DNA of 64,000 bases from Streptomyces coffeae (GTDB lineage Bacteria; Actinomycetota; Actinomycetes; Streptomycetales; Streptomycetaceae), in the NCBI RefSeq assembly GCF_016741875.1, contig NZ_JAERRF010000023.1, forward strand, positions 1 through 64,000, given 5' to 3'. Of this stretch, positions 34,579 through 42,585 are shown one piece after another. The position numbers were made by a program, and so were the translations under genes. The notes below the pieces were generated by a model. That model was not told where the DNA came from. It did no database searches and was given only the letters and a program-made list of their open reading frames with translations. Position 1 is the stretch's first letter, and every line of letters begins with the position of its first letter.

Positions 34579-34605
34579 TTTGATACGAGACTGCCTCGTA
34601 TCAAA
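34579..34605. promoter_or_regulatory. TetR operator over the MFS promoter
   Basis: TTTGATACGAG (34579-34589), 5 bases, CTCGTATCAAA (34595-34605): a perfect 11-bp inverted repeat centred 35 bases before the MFS ATG. Read on the minus strand, TTGATA could be the -35 box, with CAAAAT placed 16 bases on as a weak -10. A bound repressor would cover the promoter. The TetR gene just behind the MFS gene is the obvious partner. Confidence 0.75.
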
Positions 34606-34627
34606 GCACTGGCGCCACAGTCCCGCA

Positions 34628-34650
34628 CCCCCTAGGACCCCGATAGGGGG
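34628..34650. promoter_or_regulatory. Candidate cluster operator CCCCCTA-N9-TAGGGGG
   Basis: Perfect 7-bp arms, CCCCCTA (34628-34634) and TAGGGGG (34644-34650), with 9 bases between, directly upstream of the TetR operator. It shares the CCCCTR-N9-TAGGGG core with the site before the PKS operon at 23748. Its place just upstream of a likely -35 box suits an activator such as the LAL or SARP protein. It could also be part of the SARP gene's terminator. Confidence 0.5.
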
Positions 34651-34774
34651 GCGGTTTCAGCCTCTCGGGTGACTGCAGGGCGCACGGCTTGTCCCGCACA
34701 CCAGACAGCCCGGCCCGCACCGAGCGGGCCGGGCGGCATTACCTCCGGGCGCCAGAGCAATACCTCACGGGCCG

Positions 34775-36730
34775 TCAACCGGTATGCAGTTCCCCATAGG
34801 CGGGCGGAGAAGCTGCCCGCAGCGGGCGCTTCGCCGTAGGCGCGCCGGGCTTGTGCTGCGCTTCCGCCATCTCCTTGGCGTAGGCCATGATCAGCTCGCA
34901 GATCCGGTAGTTGCCCGAGCCGGTTCGCTCCAGCAGTCCGAAGTCCGCCAGCAACTCCAGATGACCTATCATCTCGGAGCCCTCTGGGCACGGTGCACCG
35001 CCCGGCTCCGGCAGTCCGATGGCCTCCAGGTCGACCACACTCAGCAGCCGGAACAGCCGCGCGGTCTTCTCCGGCAGGCTGCGGTAGCTCGCCCTGAGCG
35101 CCGCCCGGGCGCTCAACTCCCTGTCCCCTGCCACCGCCAGCAGGTTGAGCCGGGCGGTCGGGTCCTCATACAAGGTGGCGAGCCGCTCTGGGGAGGTGTA
35201 GGGGTCCTCGAGCAGCGTGGCCGCGGTGATGCGGATGCCCAAGGGGATGTAGGCACACAGCTCAACAAGTCGGTGGACGGCCTTGCGGCTCCCCTGCGCC
35301 GCCTTCTCGCCCAGCAGTCGCAATAGCAGGTCCGCCGCGGTCTCTGAGTCCAACGGCTTGAGGTTGATCCGGTGCGCGCCATAGCGGGCCACGAGCCCGC
35401 GCTGCGGCCGACGCCCCGTGACGATTACGCAGGTAGTGCCCTGCGGGATCAGTGTCCGGATCTGATCCACGTCGAGGACATCGTCCAGCACCACCAGCAT
35501 CCTCTTGCCGTGCATCAGGCTCCGGTAGAGCACCACTCGCCCTTCCAGGTCGGCCGAAAGGGAGGATGTCGGGACGCCGAGGCTCTGCAGCAGCCGGGCC
35601 AGCCCCTCGAGCGGCGTCAGCGGGTGCTCGCCGGCCCCACCAAAATCCACGTACAGCTGTCCGTCTGGGAATCGGTCCAGTGACTCGTGTGCCAGCTCTA
35701 GGGCGAGCGCGCTCTTGCCCACGCCCGGCGGGCCGTCGATCGTGATGATCGGGGTAGCTCGACCGCGTTCCGGGGCACCCTGTTTCAGCAGCTCGCGCAT
35801 GCGCAGGAGTTCGGCCTGGCGCCCGACGAACACGTGTGCTCGAGAAGGGAGTTGGCGAGGCGGGGCGGGTTCTGGCGCGGCTGACGGATAGCCGGCCGCG
35901 CCGACCTGCCGCCGACCCGCTGTCAGGGCCTCCGACGAGGCCGAGGCACCTTCCTTGTCCACGGTTCCGGAGAGGATCTGCTGGTGCAGGCTGCGCAGTT
36001 CGGCCCCTGGCTCGATGCCGAGCTCCTCACTGAGAAGGGTGCGGGCCTCGTTGTAGGCTTGGAGGGCGTGCGCCTGCCGGCCGCATCGGTAGAGGGCGAG
36101 CATCAGCAGGCAACGCAGCTTCTCCCGAAGCGGCTCCTGGGCGATGGCCTCGCCGGTCACCACGATGGCCTCCTCGCAACGGCCCGCGACGATCATCCCG
36201 GCGATCCAGTCCTCTGCGGCGGAAAACCGCATCTCGCGCAGCCGGTTTTGCTCCAGTGCCGCGAAGGGCCCGGGCACCCCGGCGAGCGCCTCCCCCCGCC
36301 ATAGGCCGAGGGCCTTGCCCAGGCGGCCGAAAGAGGCTTCCGACTGCCCGTCGGCAGCCATCCACCTGGCCTCGTCGCAGTGACGGGCAAATAGCGCGGC
36401 GTCAACCGATTCCAGGGGCAGACGCAGTTCATACCCACCAGCCGCGGACAGCAGCAGCCCACCGGATTCTCGGCCTCGGCGGTCGGGATCGAGTACCCGC
36501 CGCAGGCCCGCGATGTAGGTGTGCACTCCGTTGAGCGCCGTGTCGGGGGCTTCGGGCCCCCACAACGCGTCGATGATCTGCCCGCGGCTCACCACGGTTT
36601 CCCGGTGAGTAGCCAGCAGCGCGAGTAGCGCCTTCTGCTTGGGCGGTCCGATGGCCAGCTCTTTATCTTCTCGCCAAAGTCTAAGCGGTCCGAGCAGTTG
36701 GACGTATAACTCGTTGGGTGCGGCTGACAT
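34775..36730 (-). CDS. SARP-family activator with NB-ARC domain (AfsR-like)
   Basis: A 651-residue regulator. A winged-helix DNA-binding domain lies at about 8-105 (KQKALLALLATHRETVVSRGQIIDALWG) and a bacterial transcriptional activation domain at about 107-253. After a Pro/Ala linker comes an NB-ARC ATPase with P-loop GPPGVGKS (333-340) and LVVLDDVLD as Walker B. It lacks the long TPR region of full AfsR. Such proteins activate antibiotic clusters and often stand at the cluster edge, as here. The start at 36730 (MSAAPNELYV) has GGGGGGA upstream; a longer frame to 36850 shows no family match. An inverted repeat overlaps the ribosome site, hinting at autoregulation. Confidence 0.92.
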   Translation of the reverse strand: MSAAPNELYVQLLGPLRLWREDKELAIGPPKQKALLALLATHRETVVSRGQIIDALWGPEAPDTALNGVHTYIAGLRRVLDPDRRGRESGGLLLSAAGGYELRLPLESVDAALFARHCDEARWMAADGQSEASFGRLGKALGLWRGEALAGVPGPFAALEQNRLREMRFSAAEDWIAGMIVAGRCEEAIVVTGEAIAQEPLREKLRCLLMLALYRCGRQAHALQAYNEARTLLSEELGIEPGAELRSLHQQILSGTVDKEGASASSEALTAGRRQVGAAGYPSAAPEPAPPRQLPSRAHVFVGRQAELLRMRELLKQGAPERGRATPIITIDGPPGVGKSALALELAHESLDRFPDGQLYVDFGGAGEHPLTPLEGLARLLQSLGVPTSSLSADLEGRVVLYRSLMHGKRMLVVLDDVLDVDQIRTLIPQGTTCVIVTGRRPQRGLVARYGAHRINLKPLDSETAADLLLRLLGEKAAQGSRKAVHRLVELCAYIPLGIRITAATLLEDPYTSPERLATLYEDPTARLNLLAVAGDRELSARAALRASYRSLPEKTARLFRLLSVVDLEAIGLPEPGGAPCPEGSEMIGHLELLADFGLLERTGSGNYRICELIMAYAKEMAEAQHKPGAPTAKRPLRAASPPAYGELHTG

Positions 36731-36732
36731 GA

Positions 36733-36754
36733 GAACATCCCCCCTGACATGTTC
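36733..36754. promoter_or_regulatory. Inverted repeat over the SARP ribosome site
   Basis: GAACAT (36733-36738), 10 bases that include the purine-rich ribosome site, ATGTTC (36749-36754). If folded in the mRNA, it would place the ribosome site in the loop; as DNA it could be a repressor site. Short arms keep confidence low. Confidence 0.3.
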
Positions 36755-36862
36755 CATACGTGTGGTCCTGCAAAGGATTGCTGGCCGTTGGCTCGGCATG
36801 ACTCGCCCCCTGGCGAACGCGGTCCGCGTTCGACGCCCGGCACGACTCACCTCTCATACGTG

Positions 36863-36879
36863 CTACAGCCACGCTGTAG
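36863..36879. promoter_or_regulatory. Inverted repeat upstream of the SARP gene
   Basis: CTACAGC-CAC-GCTGTAG is a perfect 7-bp inverted repeat about 135 bases before the SARP start. The 9-mer CGTGCTACA occurs at its left edge (36859) and again at 36913. It is a likely control region for the SARP gene. Confidence 0.4.
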
Positions 36880-37323
36880 GCTCTCCTCCCCTCTCGCCCG
36901 TTGCGGCGCCAGCGTGCTACACGCGACTTTTGGTGGCGTCTTCAACGGGCCGAGAACCCTGCGCCTCGCTTCCACGACTCCGTAGCGCTGGACATTGCTG
37001 ATTCCGGTCGCAAGGACCGGCGAGCCCACAGCTAGATCATGGAACGTCCTGGTCGTGGGGCGCATCGCAGACACTGTGCCTGCTTGATTCCCCATCTGCA
37101 ACGACCTGGATACATCGTGTCACGGAGTATTCTCGGCGCGCTCGCTGGTGGGTACACATTGCCAAGAAAGCGGAGGCGCGTTGCTCACTCACGACGGCCG
37201 AGTGGACCGGGAACTGCAGCGCCTGCCGAGCATCACACGGACGCTATGACAATCTGGCCGATAATCACTGCTTCGAGTTCGAGATCAATCTCTCAACAGC
37301 GATGGCGGCGTGGTAGGCGGCAG

Positions 37324-37533
37324 CTACGATGAGGCCCCGACCCCTGCACGCCCCAGCCGGGGATCGTCCGCAGATCGGCGATTCGGCAGGGCAAGCGCCG
37401 CATGCCGGTTGCGATTGCGTGCGCCCTCCGCCAGGATCTCTGCCTGGCTGACGGCCTGGTCATCGATAGGGAACCGCTCTCGCTTCGCCTGCTTGTCATC
37501 ACATCGCGGCTTCTTCGCCTTGAACCGTTCCAT
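37324..37533 (-). CDS. Possible small basic protein, unknown
   Basis: A 69-residue frame starting MERFKAKKPRC, with an AAGGGGGG ribosome site 6 bases before the ATG. The product is rich in Arg, Lys and Ala. The start signal is good, but I recognise no family and codon use fades toward the 3' end. It may be a real small gene or chance. Confidence 0.3.
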   Translation of the reverse strand: MERFKAKKPRCDDKQAKRERFPIDDQAVSQAEILAEGARNRNRHAALALPNRRSADDPRLGRAGVGASS

Positions 37534-37843
37534 ATCAGGCCCCCCTTGATGGTCGGTCACCAGCCTCCGACAGACGAAGGCGACGGCACAAGGGCGCCTC
37601 ACGCCGCACCTCGGCGCGGTGAGCGGCGGTTCGGCCCGTGTCACGGCACTCTGCGTGAGGCGACCGGCATCGTCCTGGCGGAGGTCCGGGTCACCATCCC
37701 GCGTCGGCGGTCGCTGCCGATCGCACGCGCGGCCCGGCAACCACTGCAACCGCTTTGCGTTGCGCTTCTGACCTGCTGTGTCAGGCCAGACCCGACTTCC
37801 GGGTCCGGTGTTTCACCACCGCAGTGAGCCCCACACACGAGGC

Positions 37844-37866
37844 CCCGGGACCATCCGTATCCCGGG
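37844..37866. terminator. Small hairpin in the border region
   Basis: CCCGGGA (37844-37850) and TCCCGGG (37860-37866) form a perfect 7-bp stem with a 9-base loop. No clear gene ends next to it, so its role is uncertain. Confidence 0.25.
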
Positions 37867-38239
37867 TGCCTCGCGCGGGTCCGGTTCAGCGGCAGGGAGG
37901 TGGCGGCGTCACGCCCATTCCATGCCCAGGTGGTGTAGCGCGTCGCTGTCCAGGAGCGGTGTTTGTGATGAGGAGAGGGCGGTCTGGCCTGGGCTGATCA
38001 GTTTGGTGTGCGGCTCTGGTCAGGCCGTGCGGGTGCCTCGGTGGCCGTGGCGATCATGGGGTGTCGGGTCGATGGTGGTCATCCGACGTGCGGCTTGGCC
38101 GCATCACCGCCATGACCTCAGAGGTCATCGACCCTCCGGGAGGCCCTGCGGCAAGGTGAGGGCAACGGATCCCGGGCCGGCGCACTCCGGCTCGGTATCC
38201 GCCCCTGACCAGCCGCATTCCGTTGAGGAGCGTGACCCG

Positions 38240-38611
38240 ATGACCTTCGACTACAACGCCGCCGTCGCCCGCTACTTCGAGGCGTGGAACGCCACCGACG
38301 CCGACACCCTCGCCAAGACCGTCGCCGCCGCCTGGACCGAGGACGGCAGCTTCACCGACCCGCTGTCCGAGGCCCGTGGCCACGCGCAGCTCGCGGCCGT
38401 CATCTCCGGGATCCATGAGCAGTTCCCCGGCTACGAGATCCGCCACACCGGCACCGCCGACGGCCACCACGACATGGTCCGCTTCACCTGGGAGATGGTC
38501 TCCACCGCCGACGGTTCGGCACCGGTCGCCGGATCCGATGTGATCACCCTGGCCGAGGACGGCCGGATCCGCTCCGTCCTCGGCTTCTTCGACCGCGTCC
38601 CTACGGAGTGA
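38240..38611 (+). CDS. NTF2-like (SnoaL-type) small protein
   Basis: A 123-residue protein of the NTF2-like fold. The pattern YFEAWNATDADTLA, then AAWTEDGSFTDPLSEARGH, and a final GRIRSVLGFFDRVP is typical of SnoaL-like and polyketide-cyclase-like proteins. GAGGAG lies 9 bases before the ATG. Members range from cyclases and isomerases to binding proteins, and catalytic residues cannot be assigned. Its 3' end overlaps the convergent regulator gene by 11 bases. Whether it belongs to the PKS cluster is doubtful, since it lies past the border on the other strand. Confidence 0.8.
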   Translation: MTFDYNAAVARYFEAWNATDADTLAKTVAAAWTEDGSFTDPLSEARGHAQLAAVISGIHEQFPGYEIRHTGTADGHHDMVRFTWEMVSTADGSAPVAGSDVITLAEDGRIRSVLGFFDRVPTE

Positions 38612-39404
38612 TGAGCTCTCCCAGGGCGGCGGCGGTCTCCCGGTCGGCCGGGATGAACGTCTCGATGGCCAGCTCGGAGACGGTCACATCCATGGGGGTG
38701 TTGAAGGTGGCGATGGTGGAGATGAAGGAGAGCACCCGGCCGCCGTGCTCGATCATCATCGGGAGGGCGAACGGCGTGTGGGACCCGGCCATGGCGCTCT
38801 CCCGGCCACCGCTCTCCGGCAGCGGATAGGCCGACACCTCCTCGTAGACCGCGCGCAGCGCGGGGGAGCGCATCAGCGAGAGCTGGCGGTCCATCTGGTC
38901 CAGCAAATGGGCACGCCACTCACGGAAGTTGCGGATACGGGGTGCCATGCCCTCCGGGTGGAGGGTGATGCGCATCGCGTTGAGCGGGGGAACCAGCAGA
39001 TGCCTCGCGACGCCCTCCATCAGCATGGCGATCCCGCGGTTGGCCGCCTGCACCTCGTAGGTGCCGTTCATCACCAGCGCGGGATAGGGCTCATAGCCCG
39101 TCAGCAGCCGCTCCATCCCCTCGCGCAGCGTCCCCATCGACGGGTCGTCGACCGACCGCTCCGGATAGAGCGGGGCGTAACCCGCGGCCAGCAGCAGCGC
39201 GTTGCGCTCGCGCATCGGCACCTCGAGATGGTCGGCGAGCCGCAGCACCATCTCCTGGCTGGGCCGTGAGCGGCCGGTCTCGATGAAGCTGATGTGCCGG
39301 GAGGAGGAATCGGCGCGGAGCGCGAGCTCCAGTTGACTGATGCGTCGGCGGGTCCGCCATCCGCGCAGCAGCTCGCCCACCCCGGCCGACGTGGCAGTTG
39401 TCAT
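38601..39404 (-). CDS. XRE regulator with MmyB-like ligand domain
   Basis: A 267-residue regulator. The N-terminal XRE helix-turn-helix is at about 7-65 (RRRISQLELALRADSSSRHISFIETGRSRPS). The MmyB-like ligand-binding domain fills the rest (LLTGYEPYPALVMNGTYEVQAANRG, then SPALRAVYEEVSAYP). Such proteins usually control a neighbouring oxidoreductase or small enzyme gene; here the convergent NTF2-like gene and the divergent pterin dehydratase are nearest. The start at MTTATSAG (39404) fits family length; the frame runs 35 residues further upstream without homology. Confidence 0.88.
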   Translation of the reverse strand: MTTATSAGVGELLRGWRTRRRISQLELALRADSSSRHISFIETGRSRPSQEMVLRLADHLEVPMRERNALLLAAGYAPLYPERSVDDPSMGTLREGMERLLTGYEPYPALVMNGTYEVQAANRGIAMLMEGVARHLLVPPLNAMRITLHPEGMAPRIRNFREWRAHLLDQMDRQLSLMRSPALRAVYEEVSAYPLPESGGRESAMAGSHTPFALPMMIEHGGRVLSFISTIATFNTPMDVTVSELAIETFIPADRETAAALGELITP

Positions 39405-39507
39405 GGAGCGAAGGTAACCGAACCCGGAGGACGCACGTGGCAGGGTGGGACGGGCCGACCCGTCACCGGGACGAGCCGGACCGTCACCCAGGACGAAGGG
39501 ATCCGCC

Positions 39508-39819
39508 ATGGCAGTCGAGCCGCTCGGCCAGCAGGAGATCGAGGACCGCCTCGAAGCGCTTCCCGGCTGGTCCTACGCCGACGACCTGCTCTCGCGCCGC
39601 TACGCCTTCGGCGGCCATCCGCAGGCGGCCGCACTGGTCGCGGAGATCGCCCGGATCCAGGAGGAGCTGGGCCACCACTCCGATCTGACGCTCGGCTACA
39701 ACACGGTCGGCGTCACGGTGAACACCCACAGCGTGGGCGGCAAGGTGACCGAGCTGGACTTCGGGCTCGCGCGGCGGATCGAGGCTGCGGCCTCGGCGCA
39801 CGGCGCACGCTCGGCGTGA
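39508..39819 (+). CDS. 4a-hydroxytetrahydrobiopterin dehydratase (PCD/DCoH)
   Basis: A 103-residue pterin-4a-carbinolamine dehydratase. The active-site region GHHSDLTLGYNTVGVTVNTHSVGG matches the HH...TH..GG pattern, though the usual Pro after HH is Ser. It regenerates a tetrahydropterin cofactor after hydroxylase use. No aromatic amino acid hydroxylase is nearby. The next gene is a CFA-synthase-like methyltransferase and a photolyase follows, a mix seen in light-response loci. Confidence 0.88.
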   Translation: MAVEPLGQQEIEDRLEALPGWSYADDLLSRRYAFGGHPQAAALVAEIARIQEELGHHSDLTLGYNTVGVTVNTHSVGGKVTELDFGLARRIEAAASAHGARSA

Positions 39820-39927
39820 GGTGACCAATCCGCTGCCCGGACGGCCCCGAATACCCGGTGGAAGGTACACCGGTGGCCGGTCGGTGCGATGAGGGCGCCG
39901 TCGGCCCTGCTTGCGGGAGGCAGACCG

Positions 39928-41163
39928 ATGAGCGATATGGCCGCTGCCCTGGCCCCCTTCGCGGAACGCCTGCTCGGCGCCCCGCTCCCGGTGCGGCTGT
40001 GCGCCTGGGACGGCAGCGAGGCGGGGCCGCCGGGAGCGCCCCGGGTGCGGCTGCGCTCCCGCCGGGCACTGCGTCGGCTGCTGTGGCGGCCCACCGGATC
40101 CGGCCTGGCCGAGGCGTACATCAGCGGTGACCTCGATGTCGAGGGCGAACTCACCGAGGGCTTGCGCGCCTTGTGGCGCGCGGTGCGCGGTCGCCGCGCG
40201 CCCGGACCCGGACCCGTCCTGGCCACCCGCGCCAGGGCCGCCGCCACCGCCGCCCGGCTCGGCGCCCTCGGCCCCTGGCCACCCGCCCGCGCGGCCTCGG
40301 GGGGCTCGGACGCCACGGCGGAGTTCCACGAACGGCTGCTGGACCCGTCCATGGCCCTGTCCTGCGCCTACTGGACCCGCCAGGACCCCGCCTACCGGCT
40401 CGCCGACGCCCAGCGCGACAAGCTGGACGTCATCTGCCGCAAGCTGAACCTGCTGCCCGGGGCGCGGCTGCTGGACCTCGGCTGCGGCTGGGGAGCGCTC
40501 GCCCTGCACGCCGCCGACCGCTACGGCGCGCAGGTCACCGCCGTCACCACGGTCCGCGAGGAGCGCGACCTGCTGTCCGAGCGGGTCCGCGAACTCGGCC
40601 TGGACCACCTGATCGATGTCGAGCTGAGCGACTACCGCGCGCTGCGGGGCGGCCAGTACGAGGCCGTCGCCTGTGTCGAGGCGGGCGAGTACGTCGACGA
40701 CGAGCAGTACCCGGACCTCGTGCGTACCCTGCACCGTATGCTGCGCCCCGGCGGCCGGGCCCTGGTCCAGCAGATCTCCCGCCCGTCCCCGGCGGCCGGC
40801 CCGGGGCCGTCGCTCACCGCGTACCTCGCCCCCCGGCTGCGGATCCGCCCGCTCGGCGAGACCATCGGCCTGCTGGAGGCGGCCGGACTCGAGATACGCG
40901 CCGCGGAGTCGCTGCGCGAGCACTACGTCCGCACGGTCACCGCCTGGCGCGCCACCCTGGAGGCGGGCTGGGACGACTTCCGCCGTCTGGTGGGTGAACG
41001 CACCGCCCGCACCTGGCGGTTGAGGCTCGCGGGTGCGGCTCTCGCCCTGGAGGAGGGCCGGATGGGTATCGACCAGATCCTCGCGGTCCGCCCCACGGAC
41101 CGCGGCGCCAGCGGTATGCCGGTCACGCCGGAGGCGTGGTACCCGGCGGGCACGGCCGTCTGA
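39928..41163 (+). CDS. Cyclopropane-fatty-acyl-phospholipid synthase family methyltransferase
   Basis: A 411-residue SAM-dependent methyltransferase of the CFA synthase family. SGLAEAYISGDLDVEGEL (about 55-72) is the family N-terminal mark, SCAYW follows near 148 and the SAM loop LLDLGCGWGALALHAA is near 180. It transfers a methyl or methylene group to unsaturated acyl chains of membrane phospholipids. GGGAGG precedes the ATG. It converges on the photolyase gene with a 26-base gap. Its neighbours suggest a role in light or oxidative stress. Confidence 0.87.
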   Translation: MSDMAAALAPFAERLLGAPLPVRLCAWDGSEAGPPGAPRVRLRSRRALRRLLWRPTGSGLAEAYISGDLDVEGELTEGLRALWRAVRGRRAPGPGPVLATRARAAATAARLGALGPWPPARAASGGSDATAEFHERLLDPSMALSCAYWTRQDPAYRLADAQRDKLDVICRKLNLLPGARLLDLGCGWGALALHAADRYGAQVTAVTTVREERDLLSERVRELGLDHLIDVELSDYRALRGGQYEAVACVEAGEYVDDEQYPDLVRTLHRMLRPGGRALVQQISRPSPAAGPGPSLTAYLAPRLRIRPLGETIGLLEAAGLEIRAAESLREHYVRTVTAWRATLEAGWDDFRRLVGERTARTWRLRLAGAALALEEGRMGIDQILAVRPTDRGASGMPVTPEAWYPAGTAV

Positions 41164-41189
41164 CCATCGTGGCCCGGCCCCGACAACCC

Positions 41190-42566
41190 TCAGTCCCGCC
41201 GCCGGGCCCGCCGGAAGCGGGCCAGGCCCGCTTCCAGGTCGACGATGGGGTCCGGGTAGTCCAGGCGGGAGCGTTCGTCCTCCGGCAGGCGCCAGGGCGT
41301 ATGCACGCGCGGGCCGCGCACTCCGGCCAGTTCCGGGACCCAGCGGCGCACATACGCGCCGTCCGGGTCGAAACGCCTGGCTTGGGCGAGGGGGTTGAGG
41401 ACGCGGTTGGGGCGGGTGTCGGTGCCGGTGCCCGCCACCCACTGCCAGTTGAGCTGGTTGTTCGCCATATCGCCGTCCACCAGCAGATCCAGGAAGTGCT
41501 GAGCGCCGATCCGCCAGTCCGTGTACAGCGTCTTGGTGAGGAAACTCGCCACCAGCAGCCGGGCCCGGTTGTGCATCCAACCCTCGTGGCCGAGCTGCCG
41601 CATCCCGGCGTCCACCAGCGGATAGCCGGTGCGGCCCGCCTTCCAGGCGGCGATCTCCGCGTCATCGGCGCGCCACCGGTCGTGGCGGGCGCGGTAGTCG
41701 GTGTGCGCGGCGTCCGGGCGGGCGGCGAGCACCTGGTGGTGGAAGTCGCGCCAGGCGAGCTGACGGACGAACGCCTCGGCTCCCGCACCGCCCGACTCCC
41801 GTGCCCGGCACACCAGTTCCACCGGGGACAGACAGCCGAAGTGGAGATACGGCGAGAGCCGGGAGGTGGCGTCGCCCGCCAGGTCGTCGTGGTCGTCGGC
41901 GTATCCGTCCAGCCCCGACCGCCGCCAGGTGTGGAACCGCCGCCGCCCGGCGGTCTCGCCGCCCTCGGGCAGTCCGGGGGAGGGAGTGCCCGGGGCGAGT
42001 GAGGTCACCGCGGACAGTGGTTCGGAGCGCAGGCCCGACAGCTCCGGCAGCGGCACGGCGCGCGGGGCGGCCAGCACCCGGCGCTGCCCGATCCGCTGCC
42101 AGGCACGGAAGTACGGGGTGAACACGGCGAAGTGGTCCTTGCCCGCCGGGACCACCTCGCCCGGTTCGACCGCCGTCACCACCGCGCCGTGCACCCGCAA
42201 GGTCCGCCCGTCCGCGGCCAGCGCCGCCCGCAGCCGTGCCTCGCGCCGCCCCGCGTAGCCGCTCACCCCGCCCGCGATATGGACCTCGGTGGCGTCGATC
42301 CGGTCCGCCACCCGGCGGATCTCCGCCACCGGGTCACCCTTACGGAGGACCAGAGCGCCGCCGCGCTCCCGCAGCCCCGCGTCCAGGTCGGCCAGGGCGT
42401 CCGCCAGGAACGCCACCCGGTTGGGTACGGCGAACCCGGTGCGGGCCAGTCCGTGGTCGGCCACGAACAGCGGAACGACCTGGTCGGCGGCGCGGAGGGC
42501 GGCATGGAGCACGGGGTTGTCGCGCAGCCGCAGATCCGAGGTGAAGACGGCGATCGAAGTGGTCAC
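41190..42566 (-). CDS. Deoxyribodipyrimidine photolyase
   Basis: A 458-residue cryptochrome/photolyase protein. The N-terminal antenna-binding Rossmann domain starts TSIAVFTSDLRLRDNPVL. The C-terminal FAD domain has TSRLSPYLHFGCLSP, RQLAWRDFHHQ, GYPLVDAGMRQL, WMHNRARLLVASFLTK and DMANNQLNWQW. It repairs UV cyclobutane dimers using light. The start is GTG (42566). It lies 19 bases behind the anti-sigma gene on the same strand, so a sigma/anti-sigma/photolyase operon is likely. Confidence 0.93.
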   Translation of the reverse strand: MTTSIAVFTSDLRLRDNPVLHAALRAADQVVPLFVADHGLARTGFAVPNRVAFLADALADLDAGLRERGGALVLRKGDPVAEIRRVADRIDATEVHIAGGVSGYAGRREARLRAALAADGRTLRVHGAVVTAVEPGEVVPAGKDHFAVFTPYFRAWQRIGQRRVLAAPRAVPLPELSGLRSEPLSAVTSLAPGTPSPGLPEGGETAGRRRFHTWRRSGLDGYADDHDDLAGDATSRLSPYLHFGCLSPVELVCRARESGGAGAEAFVRQLAWRDFHHQVLAARPDAAHTDYRARHDRWRADDAEIAAWKAGRTGYPLVDAGMRQLGHEGWMHNRARLLVASFLTKTLYTDWRIGAQHFLDLLVDGDMANNQLNWQWVAGTGTDTRPNRVLNPLAQARRFDPDGAYVRRWVPELAGVRGPRVHTPWRLPEDERSRLDYPDPIVDLEAGLARFRRARRRD

Positions 42567-42585
42567 CCTGTCCGTTTACACCGGC

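Larger units (their letters stand above)
36880..38239. other. Cluster border, mostly noncoding
   Basis: About 1.36 kb between the SARP promoter and the NTF2-like gene. Local base composition is less GC-rich than the genes around it, and no open frame has normal Streptomyces codon use, apart from one small low-confidence candidate at 37324-37533. I see no transposase, integrase or intact repeat. The stretch probably marks the right edge of the cluster and may hold worn remnants of past insertions. Confidence 0.5.

Noticed and set aside
38240..38611. NTF2-like protein as a cyclase of the polyketide cluster
   Set aside because: It lies 1.5 kb past the SARP gene on the other strand, and the expected product is linear, so cluster membership is not supported.
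39484..41580. A 698-codon open frame on the minus strand over the CFA-synthase-like gene
   Set aside because: It is the antisense shadow of a clear methyltransferase in high-GC DNA and has no recognisable domain.
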